Shown piece after piece: positions 14,488 to 22,030 of a DNA stretch of 34,737 nucleotides. Position numbers and translations under genes: made by a program. The notes under the pieces are model-generated. The model saw only the letters and a list, made by a program, of their open reading frames with translations, searched no databases and was not told the DNA's origin. Positions within the stretch are counted from its first letter, which is position 1. Each line of letters opens with the position of its first letter. The stretch is from Lachnospiraceae bacterium (GTDB taxonomy: Bacteria; Bacillota; Clostridia; Lachnospirales; Lachnospiraceae), in assembly GCA_900770785.1 (NCBI GenBank), contig CAAGLJ010000167.1, positions 1 through 34,737 of the forward strand, read 5' to 3'.

Positions 14488-16227
14488 TCAATCTGTTACT
14501 TCCGTCAATCCACTGATATCCGAGTCGATCAGCAGAGAGTAGTTGGTATAATAGACTACAAAGCCCGGCTTACTGCCAGAGGGCTTTTTAACGTTCTTTT
14601 TTCGGGTATAATCGATTTCTACTTTTTCCTGTCCCCGTCCTTTGGAATAGAAGGCCGCCAGTCGTCCCGCCTCCTCAAAGACCCGGTCGGGCATTTCCTC
14701 ATTGCTGCACTTTACGATAACGTGGGAGCCGGGGATACCCTTTGCGTGAAACCACCAGTCGTTTCCGGTGGCAAACTGGAAGGTCAGCTCTTCGTTTTGA
14801 TAGTTATTTTTTCCTATATAAATATGGTAGCCGTCGCTGCTGATATAGTGGAAGGGCTTACTGGTGAACCTCTGCTTTTTCTGCTTTCCCTTTCTTCGGA
14901 TATAACCGGTTTCCATCAGCTCCTCTTTAATCTGGATCAGGTCCTCTTCTTTTCGGGCAATGTCCAGAGCATTACTGATGGATTCCAGATGGTCGATTTC
15001 CTCCTTGACCTGGAGGGTGAGGGTGGAAAGAGCCTCATAGGTTCGTTTCAGTTTATTGTATTTTTCAAAATATTTTTGGGCATTGTCAATAGCCGTTATT
15101 TCTCCCTCCAGAGGAATGGTAATGTCCTCTCCGGTATAGTAGTTGTTTACCGTAATTTCCCTGGCACCGGAAGCTGCGCCATAACCATAGGCGGTCAGCA
15201 ATTCTCCATAAACCCTGTATTTTTCCCGTTTTTCAGTATCCTTCATCTGCTTTAGCTGTAAATCGTATTTTTTGATGTTTCGCTCCAGAGCAGTCTGTAC
15301 GATTTTTCGCAGATCTACAGATTTCTGCCGGATACGGGTAAGGGTATTTTTTTCCTGATAATACTGTTCCAGAAGCAAAGACAGGGAGGGAACCTTCCGG
15401 CTTTCTTCTTCAGGATAAGAAAGAACAGGAAAAACGGCATATTCCACCGGGCGGCCACCCTCGTAAAGAATGACGGGAGAGAAGGCCTTCTGCTTTATGG
15501 CATCCATCATAGAAGAAAAAGCCGCATAAAGGTTTTGTCTGTCCATTTCACTCAGGGCAGCAATGGAAAGATCACAGTTTCCACCTGCACGTGTGCAAAG
15601 CTCATGAGCCATAAAAGGAGAAAGACCCACATAGGCTGTATAGAGAGCCTTAAAACAGTCCGTATTCTGGGAAAAAACGAGGGAATAAAACTCCTTTTGG
15701 TCGGTAGTAAGAGGATTGGCTTTGCGGGCAGTTTCGGGAATAAAGTAATCTCTTCCCGGCAACACTTCCCGAAGGGAGCTGACAGCAGAAGAGATATGCT
15801 TAATGCTGTCGATAATCTTTCCTTCCTTATTGCAAAAGATAATATTGCTGTGCTTGCCCATTAACTCTACAATCAGCTTCTTTTGGCATAAATCCCCCAA
15901 TTCATCCAGATGTTCAATGGTAAACTCCAGAATACGCTCCAGGGAGGGCTGGTGAATCCCGGTAATTCGTCCGTTTTGCAGATGCTTTCGTAAAAGCATA
16001 CAAAAGCCGGGAGCGGTGAGAGGACTGGGTTTATTATTCTCTGTCAGGTAAACCAGAGGCAGCGAAGCACTGGCAGACAGTACCAGACGCCTCTGCCCTT
16101 CAGAGGTTTTTATGGTCAAAAGCAGCTCATCAGCCTCAGGCTGGGCTATTTTCATTATTCTTCCATTAATTAATTGCTGGGATAGCTCCTGTTTCAGACA
16201 GGCAAGGGTAATTCCATCAAAGGCCAT
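14488..16227 (-). CDS. rqcH: RqcH (NFACT/Rqc2 family), ribosome-associated quality control protein
   Basis: This 579-residue protein binds 50S subunits carrying stalled peptidyl-tRNA and directs addition of C-terminal alanine tails. It has the full NFACT layout: NFACT-N at the start (M-A-F-D-G-I-T-L), a helical coiled-coil middle (about 300-440), and NFACT-R (DUF814) near 455-560 with Y-I-G-K-N-N-Y-Q-N-E-E-L and D-W-W-F-H-A-K-G-I-P-G-S-H-V. Length matches Bacillus RqcH (about 570). The D97-R98 pair needed in Bacillus appears here as E97-R98 at exactly the same positions, a conservative change. Older annotations call the family fibronectin-binding protein. A GAGGAA site precedes the ATG. Confidence 0.95.
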   Translation of the reverse strand: MAFDGITLACLKQELSQQLINGRIMKIAQPEADELLLTIKTSEGQRRLVLSASASLPLVYLTENNKPSPLTAPGFCMLLRKHLQNGRITGIHQPSLERILEFTIEHLDELGDLCQKKLIVELMGKHSNIIFCNKEGKIIDSIKHISSAVSSLREVLPGRDYFIPETARKANPLTTDQKEFYSLVFSQNTDCFKALYTAYVGLSPFMAHELCTRAGGNCDLSIAALSEMDRQNLYAAFSSMMDAIKQKAFSPVILYEGGRPVEYAVFPVLSYPEEESRKVPSLSLLLEQYYQEKNTLTRIRQKSVDLRKIVQTALERNIKKYDLQLKQMKDTEKREKYRVYGELLTAYGYGAASGAREITVNNYYTGEDITIPLEGEITAIDNAQKYFEKYNKLKRTYEALSTLTLQVKEEIDHLESISNALDIARKEEDLIQIKEELMETGYIRRKGKQKKQRFTSKPFHYISSDGYHIYIGKNNYQNEELTFQFATGNDWWFHAKGIPGSHVIVKCSNEEMPDRVFEEAGRLAAFYSKGRGQEKVEIDYTRKKNVKKPSGSKPGFVVYYTNYSLLIDSDISGLTEVTD

Positions 16228-16322
16228 GTTGTATCATTCCTCAATCAATTCATATTTTGCAGTCAGACCCGTAACGGTGAAGCCGTTGAAGGGTAGCGGT
16301 TTTCTTTGGTATATGCTCATCC

Positions 16323-16351
16323 AGTATACCACAGTCTCCACTTGACGGCAA
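16323..16351 (-). promoter_or_regulatory. Promoter of rqcH
   Basis: On the minus strand, TTGCCG (16351-16346), a 17-bp spacer and TATACT (16328-16323) give a good promoter. Transcription would begin near 16316, leaving a leader of about 90 bases. Its -35 box overlaps that of the divergent yicC promoter. Confidence 0.6.
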
Positions 16352-16370
16352 ACAGCACATGAATTATAAT
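16342..16370 (+). promoter_or_regulatory. Promoter of the yicC-remA-gmk-rpoZ operon
   Basis: TTGACG (16342-16347), a 17-bp spacer and TATAAT (16365-16370) lie 48 bp before the yicC start. Five of six -35 bases and all -10 bases match consensus. Confidence 0.8.
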
Positions 16371-16417
16371 CTAAATAATTGTTCAGAGCCAATGGAAAGG
16401 TGAAGCAGGAGGAAGCG

Positions 16418-17296
16418 ATGATTAAAAGCATGACCGGCTTCGGCAGAAGTGAAGTCAGTGAAAACAACCGCAAATTTACCGTCGAAATGAAGTCGGTGAA
16501 TCACCGATATTTAGATGTAAATATCAAGATGCCCAAGAAGCTGAACTTCTTCGAAGCAGCTATCCGTACTTTACTCAAGGATTACCTTCAACGGGGTAAG
16601 GTGGATATTTTTATTACCTACGAAGACTATACTGAGAATAACGTCAGTATTAAATACAATCGGGACATTGCAGCAGAATATCTGAACTATTTAAACCAGA
16701 TGGCAGAGGAATTTTCTCTGGATAATGATATTCGGGTTTCGGCTCTTTCCCGCTATCCCGAAGTATTTTCCATGGAAGAGCTGGCCATTGATGAAGAAGA
16801 AATCTGGAAGAGTCTGGAGAAGGCTTTAAGAGGGGCTGCGGAAAGTTTTGTAAAAACCCGTATTCAGGAAGGGGAGAACCTGTCCAGAGACCTGGTTGAT
16901 AAGCTGGATGGGATGCTTAAGCTGCTGGCTTTCGTTGAGGAGAAGTCACCCCAGCTCATTGCAGAATATAAGCAGAGGCTGGAAGAAAAGGTGAAGGAGC
17001 TTTTAGGAGAGGCCAGGGTGGATGAGAACCGGCTGTTGATGGAAGTGACCATTTTTGCGGACAAGGTCTGTGTGGATGAGGAGATTGTACGCTTAAAGAG
17101 CCATATAGAAACGACCAAGGCTACGCTGCTGGCCGGAGGAAGTATAGGACGCAAGCTGGATTTCATTGCACAGGAGATGAACAGAGAAGCCAATACCATT
17201 CTTTCCAAGACTAATGATCTGGAGATATCTAACTGTGCCATTGAGCTGAAGACAGAGATTGAAAAGGTAAGGGAGCAAATCCAGAACCTTGAATAA
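16418..17296 (+). CDS. yicC: YicC/YloC-family endoribonuclease
   Basis: This is a 292-residue protein of the YicC family, shown in other bacteria to be an endoribonuclease. The family start M-I-K-S-M-T-G-F-G-R is exact and follows AGGAGGAAG, which fixes the ATG at 16418; the longer frame from 16379 is not needed. The YicC N-domain (1-155) includes K-S-V-N-H-R-Y-L-D-V. The C-terminal DUF1732 domain includes D-E-E-I-V-R-L-K-S-H and G-R-K-L-D-F-I-A-Q-E-M-N-R-E-A-N-T, the most conserved block. It leads the conserved Firmicute operon with remA, gmk and rpoZ. Confidence 0.95.
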   Translation: MIKSMTGFGRSEVSENNRKFTVEMKSVNHRYLDVNIKMPKKLNFFEAAIRTLLKDYLQRGKVDIFITYEDYTENNVSIKYNRDIAAEYLNYLNQMAEEFSLDNDIRVSALSRYPEVFSMEELAIDEEEIWKSLEKALRGAAESFVKTRIQEGENLSRDLVDKLDGMLKLLAFVEEKSPQLIAEYKQRLEEKVKELLGEARVDENRLLMEVTIFADKVCVDEEIVRLKSHIETTKATLLAGGSIGRKLDFIAQEMNREANTILSKTNDLEISNCAIELKTEIEKVREQIQNLE

Positions 17297-17310
17297 TATA
17301 AGGAGCAGTA

Positions 17311-17571
17311 ATGAATCAACTTATTCACATCGGTTTTGGAAATCTTGTTAATACAGAAAAGATTATTGCCGTAGTCAGCCCCGATTCGGCTCCGGTAAAG
17401 CGGCTGGTTCAGAAGGCCAGGGAGAATGGCACAGCCATTGATGCCACTCAGGGGCGTAAGACCAAGGCAGTTTTGGTGATGGAAAACAGTCAGATTGTTT
17501 TATCTGCTCTTTTACCGGAAACCATCGGCAATCGTGCCCAGGCAGAAAGGACAGAGGAAGATGAAAGGTGA
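17311..17571 (+). CDS. remA: RemA/DUF370 extracellular matrix regulator
   Basis: This 86-residue DNA-binding protein of the RemA family activates biofilm and osmoprotection genes in Bacillus. The sequence follows the family closely: L-I-H-I-G-F-G-N-L-V, then I-I-A-V-V-S-P-D-S-A-P-V-K-R-L, then G-T-A-I-D-A-T-Q-G-R-K-T-K-A-V-L, then S-Q-I-V-L-S-A-L-L-P-E-T-I. It lies 14 bp after yicC with an AAGGAG site, and its last 11 bases overlap gmk. Confidence 0.96.
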   Translation: MNQLIHIGFGNLVNTEKIIAVVSPDSAPVKRLVQKARENGTAIDATQGRKTKAVLVMENSQIVLSALLPETIGNRAQAERTEEDER

Positions 17572-18214
17572 GGGTTTACTAATCGTCATCTCCGGCTTTT
17601 CAGGGGCCGGAAAAGGAACGCTGATGAAGCGGCTGGTGGGAGACTATCCAAACTATGCCCTGTCGGTTTCCATGACTACCAGAGCGGCCCGGGAGGGAGA
17701 AGTGGAGGGAAAAGAGTATTTTTTCGCCACCAGAGAACAGTTTGAAGAAAAAATCCGTCAGGAAGGATTTATTGAATATGCTTCCTATTGCGGTAATTAT
17801 TACGGGACTCCCAGAGACTATGTTGAGGCCTGGCTGGAGGCAGGGAAGGATGTTATCCTGGAGATTGAGATTCAGGGAGCAATGAAGATCAAAGAAAAGT
17901 ATCCCGATGCTGTGCTTCTTTTCGTTATGCCCCCCAGTGCGGGAGCTTTGCGGGAGCGCCTTGTAGGGAGAGGGACAGAAACCGAAGAGGTTATTCAAAA
18001 ACGGCTTGCCCGGGCAAAAGAAGAAGCGACAGGAATCGAAAACTATGATTATATCATTGTGAACGATGACCTGGATAAATGCGTATTGGAATTGCACGAG
18101 CTTTTACAGGATAGCCACCAGGGACTGGTGGAGGAGTACAGGCCAAGGCACCATAGGGAATTTATTGAAAAAATCAGAGAGCAGTTGCAGCAACTGGCGA
18201 AAGGAGAAAAATAA
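17561..18214 (+). CDS. gmk: Guanylate kinase
   Basis: It phosphorylates GMP to GDP with ATP. From ATG 17561 it has 217 residues, the usual length. The P-loop is G-F-S-G-A-G-K-G-T, and the GMP-binding block S-V-S-M-T-T-R-A-A-R-E-G-E-V-E-G-K-E-Y-F-F is intact, as is the Y-C-G-N-Y-Y-G-T-P segment. The start chosen has a GAGGAAG site and gives the short normal N-terminus. A longer reading frame begins inside remA at 17495 but would add unrelated residues. It overlaps remA by 11 bases and rpoZ by one base, so the operon is tightly coupled. Confidence 0.97.
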   Translation: MKGEGLLIVISGFSGAGKGTLMKRLVGDYPNYALSVSMTTRAAREGEVEGKEYFFATREQFEEKIRQEGFIEYASYCGNYYGTPRDYVEAWLEAGKDVILEIEIQGAMKIKEKYPDAVLLFVMPPSAGALRERLVGRGTETEEVIQKRLARAKEEATGIENYDYIIVNDDLDKCVLELHELLQDSHQGLVEEYRPRHHREFIEKIREQLQQLAKGEK

Positions 18215-18444
18215 TGTTACATCCATCTTATTCCGATTTAATTCAGGCAGCAAACAGCGATATGGAACCTGGTGACGCTAATGCAATAAGCAGCCGCTAT
18301 TCCATCGTAATGGCTATAGCAAAGCGGGCGAGGCAGATTATTGCGGGAGATGAGCCAATGGTATATTCTCCCATTGACAAACCGCTTTCCATTGCAGTGG
18401 AAGAGCTGAATCAGGGACAGATTAAAATTTTGGGTGAAGAATAG
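18214..18444 (+). CDS. rpoZ: RNA polymerase omega subunit
   Basis: This 76-residue omega subunit stabilises beta-prime in RNA polymerase. The core helix S-R-Y-S-I-V-M-A-I-A-K-R-A-R-Q-I is the diagnostic segment, followed by K-P-L-S-I-A-V-E-E-L-N-Q-G. The start shares one base with the gmk stop (TAATG). It is the last gene of the yicC operon. Confidence 0.95.
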   Translation: MLHPSYSDLIQAANSDMEPGDANAISSRYSIVMAIAKRARQIIAGDEPMVYSPIDKPLSIAVEELNQGQIKILGEE

Positions 18445-18484
18445 AAAGGGTGAAGCACCCGACGGTCAGAAAGAATAACAAGGC

Positions 18485-18514
18485 ATAGAGAATCCTGCAG
18501 GCAGGATTCTCTAT
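18485..18514. repeat. Perfect 14-bp inverted repeat between rpoZ and rimO
   Basis: ATAGAGAATCCTGC and GCAGGATTCTCTAT flank a 2-base centre. It would make a very stable hairpin after rpoZ, but the following bases are CACTATCTATAG rather than a T-tract. It could act as a factor-dependent terminator, an RNA stability element or a protein site. Confidence 0.6.
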
Positions 18515-18565
18515 CACTATCTATAGAAGAAAAAGGCTGCTAAAGCAGCAGAATGTGAGGAAAGG

Positions 18566-19912
18566 ATGAATATATTGTTTGTTTCCCTGGGTTGTGATAA
18601 AAACCTGGTGGATACGGAAATGATGCTGGGTATGTTAGGCAGAGAGGGCTTTGCCTTTACGGATGATGAAGAACAGGCCGATATTGTAGTGGTAAATACC
18701 TGCTGCTTTATACATGATGCCAAGGAAGAAAGCATAAATACCATTTTGGAAATGGCTGAGTTGAAAAAAACAGGCAGAGCAAAAGCGCTTTTAGTTACCG
18801 GCTGCCTGGCCCAGCGTTATCAGGAGGAAATTCGGACGGAAATACCGGAGGTAGACTGTATTTTGGGAACCACTGCCATTGACCAGATTGTCCAGGCAGT
18901 AAAAGAGGTTCTGGAGGGAAAAAATGCAGGCATGGGGCATATGGAGGATATTGACCGCACTCCGGTATACGGACAGAAGCGAGTGGTCACTACGGGTGGT
19001 CATTATGCCTATTTAAAAATTGCGGAAGGCTGTGATAAGAACTGTACCTATTGCATCATCCCCAAGGTTCGGGGAAAATTCAGAAGCGTTCCTATGGAGG
19101 TTCTGCTGAAAGAAGCAGAGGAACTGGTCAGTCAGGGAGTAAAGGAGCTGATTCTGGTAGCACAGGAAACTACTCTGTATGGAGTAGATTTATACGGAGA
19201 AAAACGGCTGCCTCAGCTTTTGGATGAGCTGAACAGGATTCCGGGCCTTTACTGGATAAGACTTCTTTACTGCTACCCGGAGGAAATTACCAACGAACTG
19301 ATTAAGGCCATTAAGCGAAATGATAAGGTTTGCCATTATCTGGATATTCCCATTCAGCATGGATGTGATTCCGTTTTAAAAAGAATGGGCAGACGAACTA
19401 CATCAGGAAAGCTGAGAGAGACCGTTGCCAATCTGCGGCAGGCGATTCCGGATATCTGCCTTAGAACCAGCCTCATTACCGGATTTCCCGGAGAGACAGA
19501 GGAGGATCATGAAATTCTGATGGATTTTGTAGATGATATGGAATTTGACCGATTGGGCGTGTTTACCTACTCGCTGGAGGAGGATACACCAGCAGCCCTG
19601 ATGGAGGAACAGATAGATGAAGAGGTGAAAATCCAACGCCGTCAGCAGCTGATGGCACTGCAGCAGGAAATTGCCTTTGAAAAGGCACAGACGATGGAGG
19701 GCAGCAGGCTTTTGGTGATGATTGAAGGAAGGCTGGAAGAGGAGGATGTTTATATAGGCAGAAGCTACAGGGATGCCCCTAATGTGGATGGCTACGTTTT
19801 TGTTCACACAGATAAAAATCTGATGACGGGAGACTTTGTTTGGGTAAGCATTACCGGTTCCCATGAGTATGACTTGATTGGAGAGGTGGAGCAGAATGAA
19901 TTTACCGAATAA
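18566..19912 (+). CDS. rimO: Ribosomal protein S12 methylthiotransferase RimO
   Basis: RimO is a radical SAM enzyme that adds a methylthio group to an aspartate of ribosomal protein S12. It has 448 residues. The N-terminal UPF0004 domain holds three cluster cysteines (C10, C46, C80). The radical SAM motif is C156-x3-C160-x2-C163 (E-G-C-D-K-N-C-T-Y-C). The C-terminal TRAM domain ends near E-Y-D-L-I-G-E-V. S-L-G-C-D-K-N-L-V-D-T-E is the RimO rather than MiaB form. An ATGTGAGG site precedes the ATG. Its end overlaps pgsA by 17 bases. Confidence 0.96.
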   Translation: MNILFVSLGCDKNLVDTEMMLGMLGREGFAFTDDEEQADIVVVNTCCFIHDAKEESINTILEMAELKKTGRAKALLVTGCLAQRYQEEIRTEIPEVDCILGTTAIDQIVQAVKEVLEGKNAGMGHMEDIDRTPVYGQKRVVTTGGHYAYLKIAEGCDKNCTYCIIPKVRGKFRSVPMEVLLKEAEELVSQGVKELILVAQETTLYGVDLYGEKRLPQLLDELNRIPGLYWIRLLYCYPEEITNELIKAIKRNDKVCHYLDIPIQHGCDSVLKRMGRRTTSGKLRETVANLRQAIPDICLRTSLITGFPGETEEDHEILMDFVDDMEFDRLGVFTYSLEEDTPAALMEEQIDEEVKIQRRQQLMALQQEIAFEKAQTMEGSRLLVMIEGRLEEEDVYIGRSYRDAPNVDGYVFVHTDKNLMTGDFVWVSITGSHEYDLIGEVEQNEFTE

Positions 19913-20435
19913 ACTTACTGTATTTCGTATGATCATGATTGTTCCCTTCGTCATTATCATGCTGTTGGGGGACGGTCTTGCCGGGGGAAAATGGATTGCT
20001 CTGGCTTTGTTTATTATTGCCAGTCTCACTGATTTGCTGGATGGCCATATTGCCAGAAAATATAATCTGGTAACCAACTTTGGGAAATTTATGGATCCTC
20101 TGGCGGATAAGCTTCTGGTTTGTGCAGCATTAATCTGTCTGGTGGAACTGGCAAGGATTCCTTCCTGGGTCGTAATCGTGATTATCAGCCGGGAATTCAT
20201 TATCAGTGGTTTTCGTCTGGTGGCTTCTGACAATGGTGTGGTAATTGCCGCCAGCTATTGGGGCAAATTCAAAACCACCTTTCAGATGCTTATGATTTGT
20301 CTTATGATTGCCAACCTGGGAGGAATAATGGAAGTGATTACTCAGGTGTGTATGTGGATTGCTCTGCTTCTTACTCTGGTTTCTCTGATAGATTATTTAT
20401 GGAAAAACAAGGCTGTTATGGCAGAACAGAAATAG
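19896..20435 (+). CDS. pgsA: CDP-diacylglycerol--glycerol-3-phosphate 3-phosphatidyltransferase
   Basis: This inner-membrane enzyme commits phospholipid synthesis to phosphatidylglycerol. It has 179 residues from ATG 19896, which gives the family start M-N-L-P-N-K-L-T-V-F-R. The CDP-alcohol phosphotransferase motif D46-x2-D49-G-x2-A-R-x8-G63-x3-D67-x3-D71 is complete. Four to five hydrophobic spans are visible. It overlaps the end of rimO and lies 67 bp before cinA. Confidence 0.95.
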   Translation: MNLPNKLTVFRMIMIVPFVIIMLLGDGLAGGKWIALALFIIASLTDLLDGHIARKYNLVTNFGKFMDPLADKLLVCAALICLVELARIPSWVVIVIISREFIISGFRLVASDNGVVIAASYWGKFKTTFQMLMICLMIANLGGIMEVITQVCMWIALLLTLVSLIDYLWKNKAVMAEQK

Positions 20436-20502
20436 CTGTATGGTACGGGTATAGGCAAGCGGGATGCGGCAGAAGAAATGGAGATAGGAAATGGAGGAAA
20501 AC

Positions 20503-21744
20503 ATGGTCGTAGAGCTGATTTCTGTAGGAACCGAAATATTACTGGGGAATATCGTAAACACTAATGCTGCCTTCCTGGCTGGAGAGTGCGCTGCTTTAGG
20601 ACTTTCCTGCTATTATCAGACGGTAGTAGGGGACAATGAGGAGCGGCTTATGGATACCATAAGAAGGGCTCTTAAACGGGCGGATATTCTCATTCTTTCT
20701 GGGGGACTGGGTCCCACCCAGGATGATTTAACGAAGGAAATGGTAGCAAAGGTTCTGGACAGGCCGTTGGTTTTGGATGAGCATTCCAGAGAAAGAATTC
20801 AGGAGTTTTTTGCTTCCCGAAAGAGAACCATAACCGATAATAACTGGAAACAGGCCTATGCACCCCAAGGAGCTATTATCATAGATAATGAAAACGGGAC
20901 GGCTCCCGGAATCATCATTTCGGCGAAAGGAAAGCATATTTTGCTGCTTCCTGGCCCTCCAGATGAGTTAAGGCCCATGTTTTTAAAGCAAATGCTTCCT
21001 TACTTACAAAAGCTGGGACAGGGAACGATTTATTCTCAGACCGTAAAGCTGTGCGGAATAGGGGAAAGCCAGGCAGAGACACAGATTCTGGATCTTTTGG
21101 AAGCACAGACGAATCCTACCATAGCCCCCTATGCCAAGACCGGTGAGGTACATTTACGGGTAACGGCAAAGGCCCCTGACCGGGAGGAGGCCCTGGCTCT
21201 GGCAGCACCTGTAGTGAAGGAATTACAGCAGCGTTTTGGAGATATGGTTTATACCATCTGCGAGGAGGTTACACTGGAGCAGGCAGTAGCAGATTTGCTG
21301 AAGGAAAGAGGCTGGAAAATGGCTACCGCTGAGTCCTGTACGGGAGGAATGGTGGCAGCCAGGTTGACCGGTGTTGCGGGAGTATCTCAGGTATTTGAAA
21401 CCGGCCTGGTGACCTATGCCAACGGTACCAAAACAGCCCTTCTGGGAGTGAAAGAAGAAACTTTGGACAAATATGGAGCGGTCAGCCCCGAGACGGCCAG
21501 GGAAATGGCAGAGGGACTGGCAGAAAGGACAAAAGCAGAAGTGACTCTTTCCATTACAGGAATAGCCGGACCAGGCGGGGGAAGTGATGAGAAACCTGTG
21601 GGGTTAGTCTATATGGGCTGCTGCGTGGCGGGAAAAACCACCATCAGAAAATTTCATTTCAGCGGAAACCGGCAAAAAATCAGGGAAAGCAGCGTAGCAG
21701 CAGGACTTACCCTGATCAGGAAGTGTATTTTGCAGGAGGAATAG
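20503..21744 (+). CDS. cinA: CinA-family protein (ADP-ribose pyrophosphatase / NMN amidohydrolase)
   Basis: This protein has 413 residues from ATG 20503 (M-V-V-E-L-I-S-V-G-T-E-I-L-L-G). An alternative ATG at 20491 adds four residues and also has a possible ribosome site. The N-terminal MoCF_biosynth-like domain (1-170) includes S-G-G-L-G-P-T-Q-D-D-L-T. The C-terminal CinA/PncC domain (about 255-410) includes A-T-A-E-S-C-T-G-G-M-V-A-A-R-L and S-I-T-G-I-A-G-P-G-G-G-S. The family salvages nicotinamide mononucleotide and detoxifies ADP-ribose. The gene ends inside an intrinsic terminator, so recA is transcribed separately although cinA and recA are classic neighbours. Confidence 0.95.
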   Translation: MVVELISVGTEILLGNIVNTNAAFLAGECAALGLSCYYQTVVGDNEERLMDTIRRALKRADILILSGGLGPTQDDLTKEMVAKVLDRPLVLDEHSRERIQEFFASRKRTITDNNWKQAYAPQGAIIIDNENGTAPGIIISAKGKHILLLPGPPDELRPMFLKQMLPYLQKLGQGTIYSQTVKLCGIGESQAETQILDLLEAQTNPTIAPYAKTGEVHLRVTAKAPDREEALALAAPVVKELQQRFGDMVYTICEEVTLEQAVADLLKERGWKMATAESCTGGMVAARLTGVAGVSQVFETGLVTYANGTKTALLGVKEETLDKYGAVSPETAREMAEGLAERTKAEVTLSITGIAGPGGGSDEKPVGLVYMGCCVAGKTTIRKFHFSGNRQKIRESSVAAGLTLIRKCILQEE

Positions 21745-21761
21745 GGCCTCCTGCTTTTTTT
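21732..21761 (+). terminator. Intrinsic terminator overlapping the cinA stop
   Basis: GCAGGAGG (21732-21739) and CCTCCTGC (21747-21754) form an 8-bp stem followed by seven T. The cinA stop codon lies in the loop. Confidence 0.92.
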
Positions 21762-21958
21762 CTGGACAAATAAGAGAGAGTTGAGTAAAATGAAAGAGTA
21801 TTACATTTCCCATAACATATTTACATCATGTCTGCTTTGCCTGTCAGGTATTTCACCATTTTTCAAAGCAAGCTGAGGAAGATAAGGAGGGGGGGGCATT
21901 GGGGGTATAGGCAGAAAGAAAAAAGGTCATAGGATAGAAAATAAAAGAAAAAAATAAC

Positions 21959-21987
21959 TTGACAAAACCGAACAGATGTTTTATCTT
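21959..21987 (+). promoter_or_regulatory. recA promoter
   Basis: TTGACA (21959-21964), a 17-bp spacer and TATCTT (21982-21987) form the promoter. The spacer holds the first SOS box, so LexA binding would block polymerase. Confidence 0.8.
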
Positions 21988-22011
21988 TAGAACGAGGAAG
22001 AACATTTGTTC
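21970..22011 (+). promoter_or_regulatory. Two SOS (LexA) boxes upstream of recA
   Basis: GAACAGATGTTT (21970-21981) matches the Gram-positive GAAC-N4-GTTC box with one mismatch and lies in the promoter spacer. GAACATTTGTTC (22000-22011) is a perfect box in the transcribed leader. Start-to-start distance is 30 bp, about three turns. LexA repression of recA is well established in Firmicutes. Confidence 0.88.
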
Positions 22012-22030
22012 TGAAAAAGGAGAACGGATT

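Noticed and set aside
14722..15255. 177-codon plus-strand ORF inside rqcH
   Set aside because: It is antisense to conserved NFACT-R and coiled-coil sequence, with no ribosome site or promoter.
16234..16320. A 28-codon minus-strand ORF ending at the rqcH ribosome site, possible leader peptide
   Set aside because: Its ATG lies only two bases after the -10 box of the rqcH promoter, so the predicted transcript would start downstream of the ATG.
17495..17560. N-terminal extension of guanylate kinase
   Set aside because: It lies within remA; the ATG at 17561 has a ribosome site and gives the normal family start.
19403..20233. 276-codon minus-strand ORF opposite rimO and pgsA
   Set aside because: It lies wholly antisense to two clearly identified genes, and its protein has no recognisable motif and an odd composition.
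21886..21905. G-rich run upstream of recA as a G-quadruplex
   Set aside because: There are only two long G tracts (8 and 5) plus short GG pairs; this is not enough evidence for a regulated structure.
21959..22030. N-terminal extension of RecA from a TTG
   Set aside because: The TTG is part of the -35 box of the recA promoter, and the extra residues are unlike any RecA.
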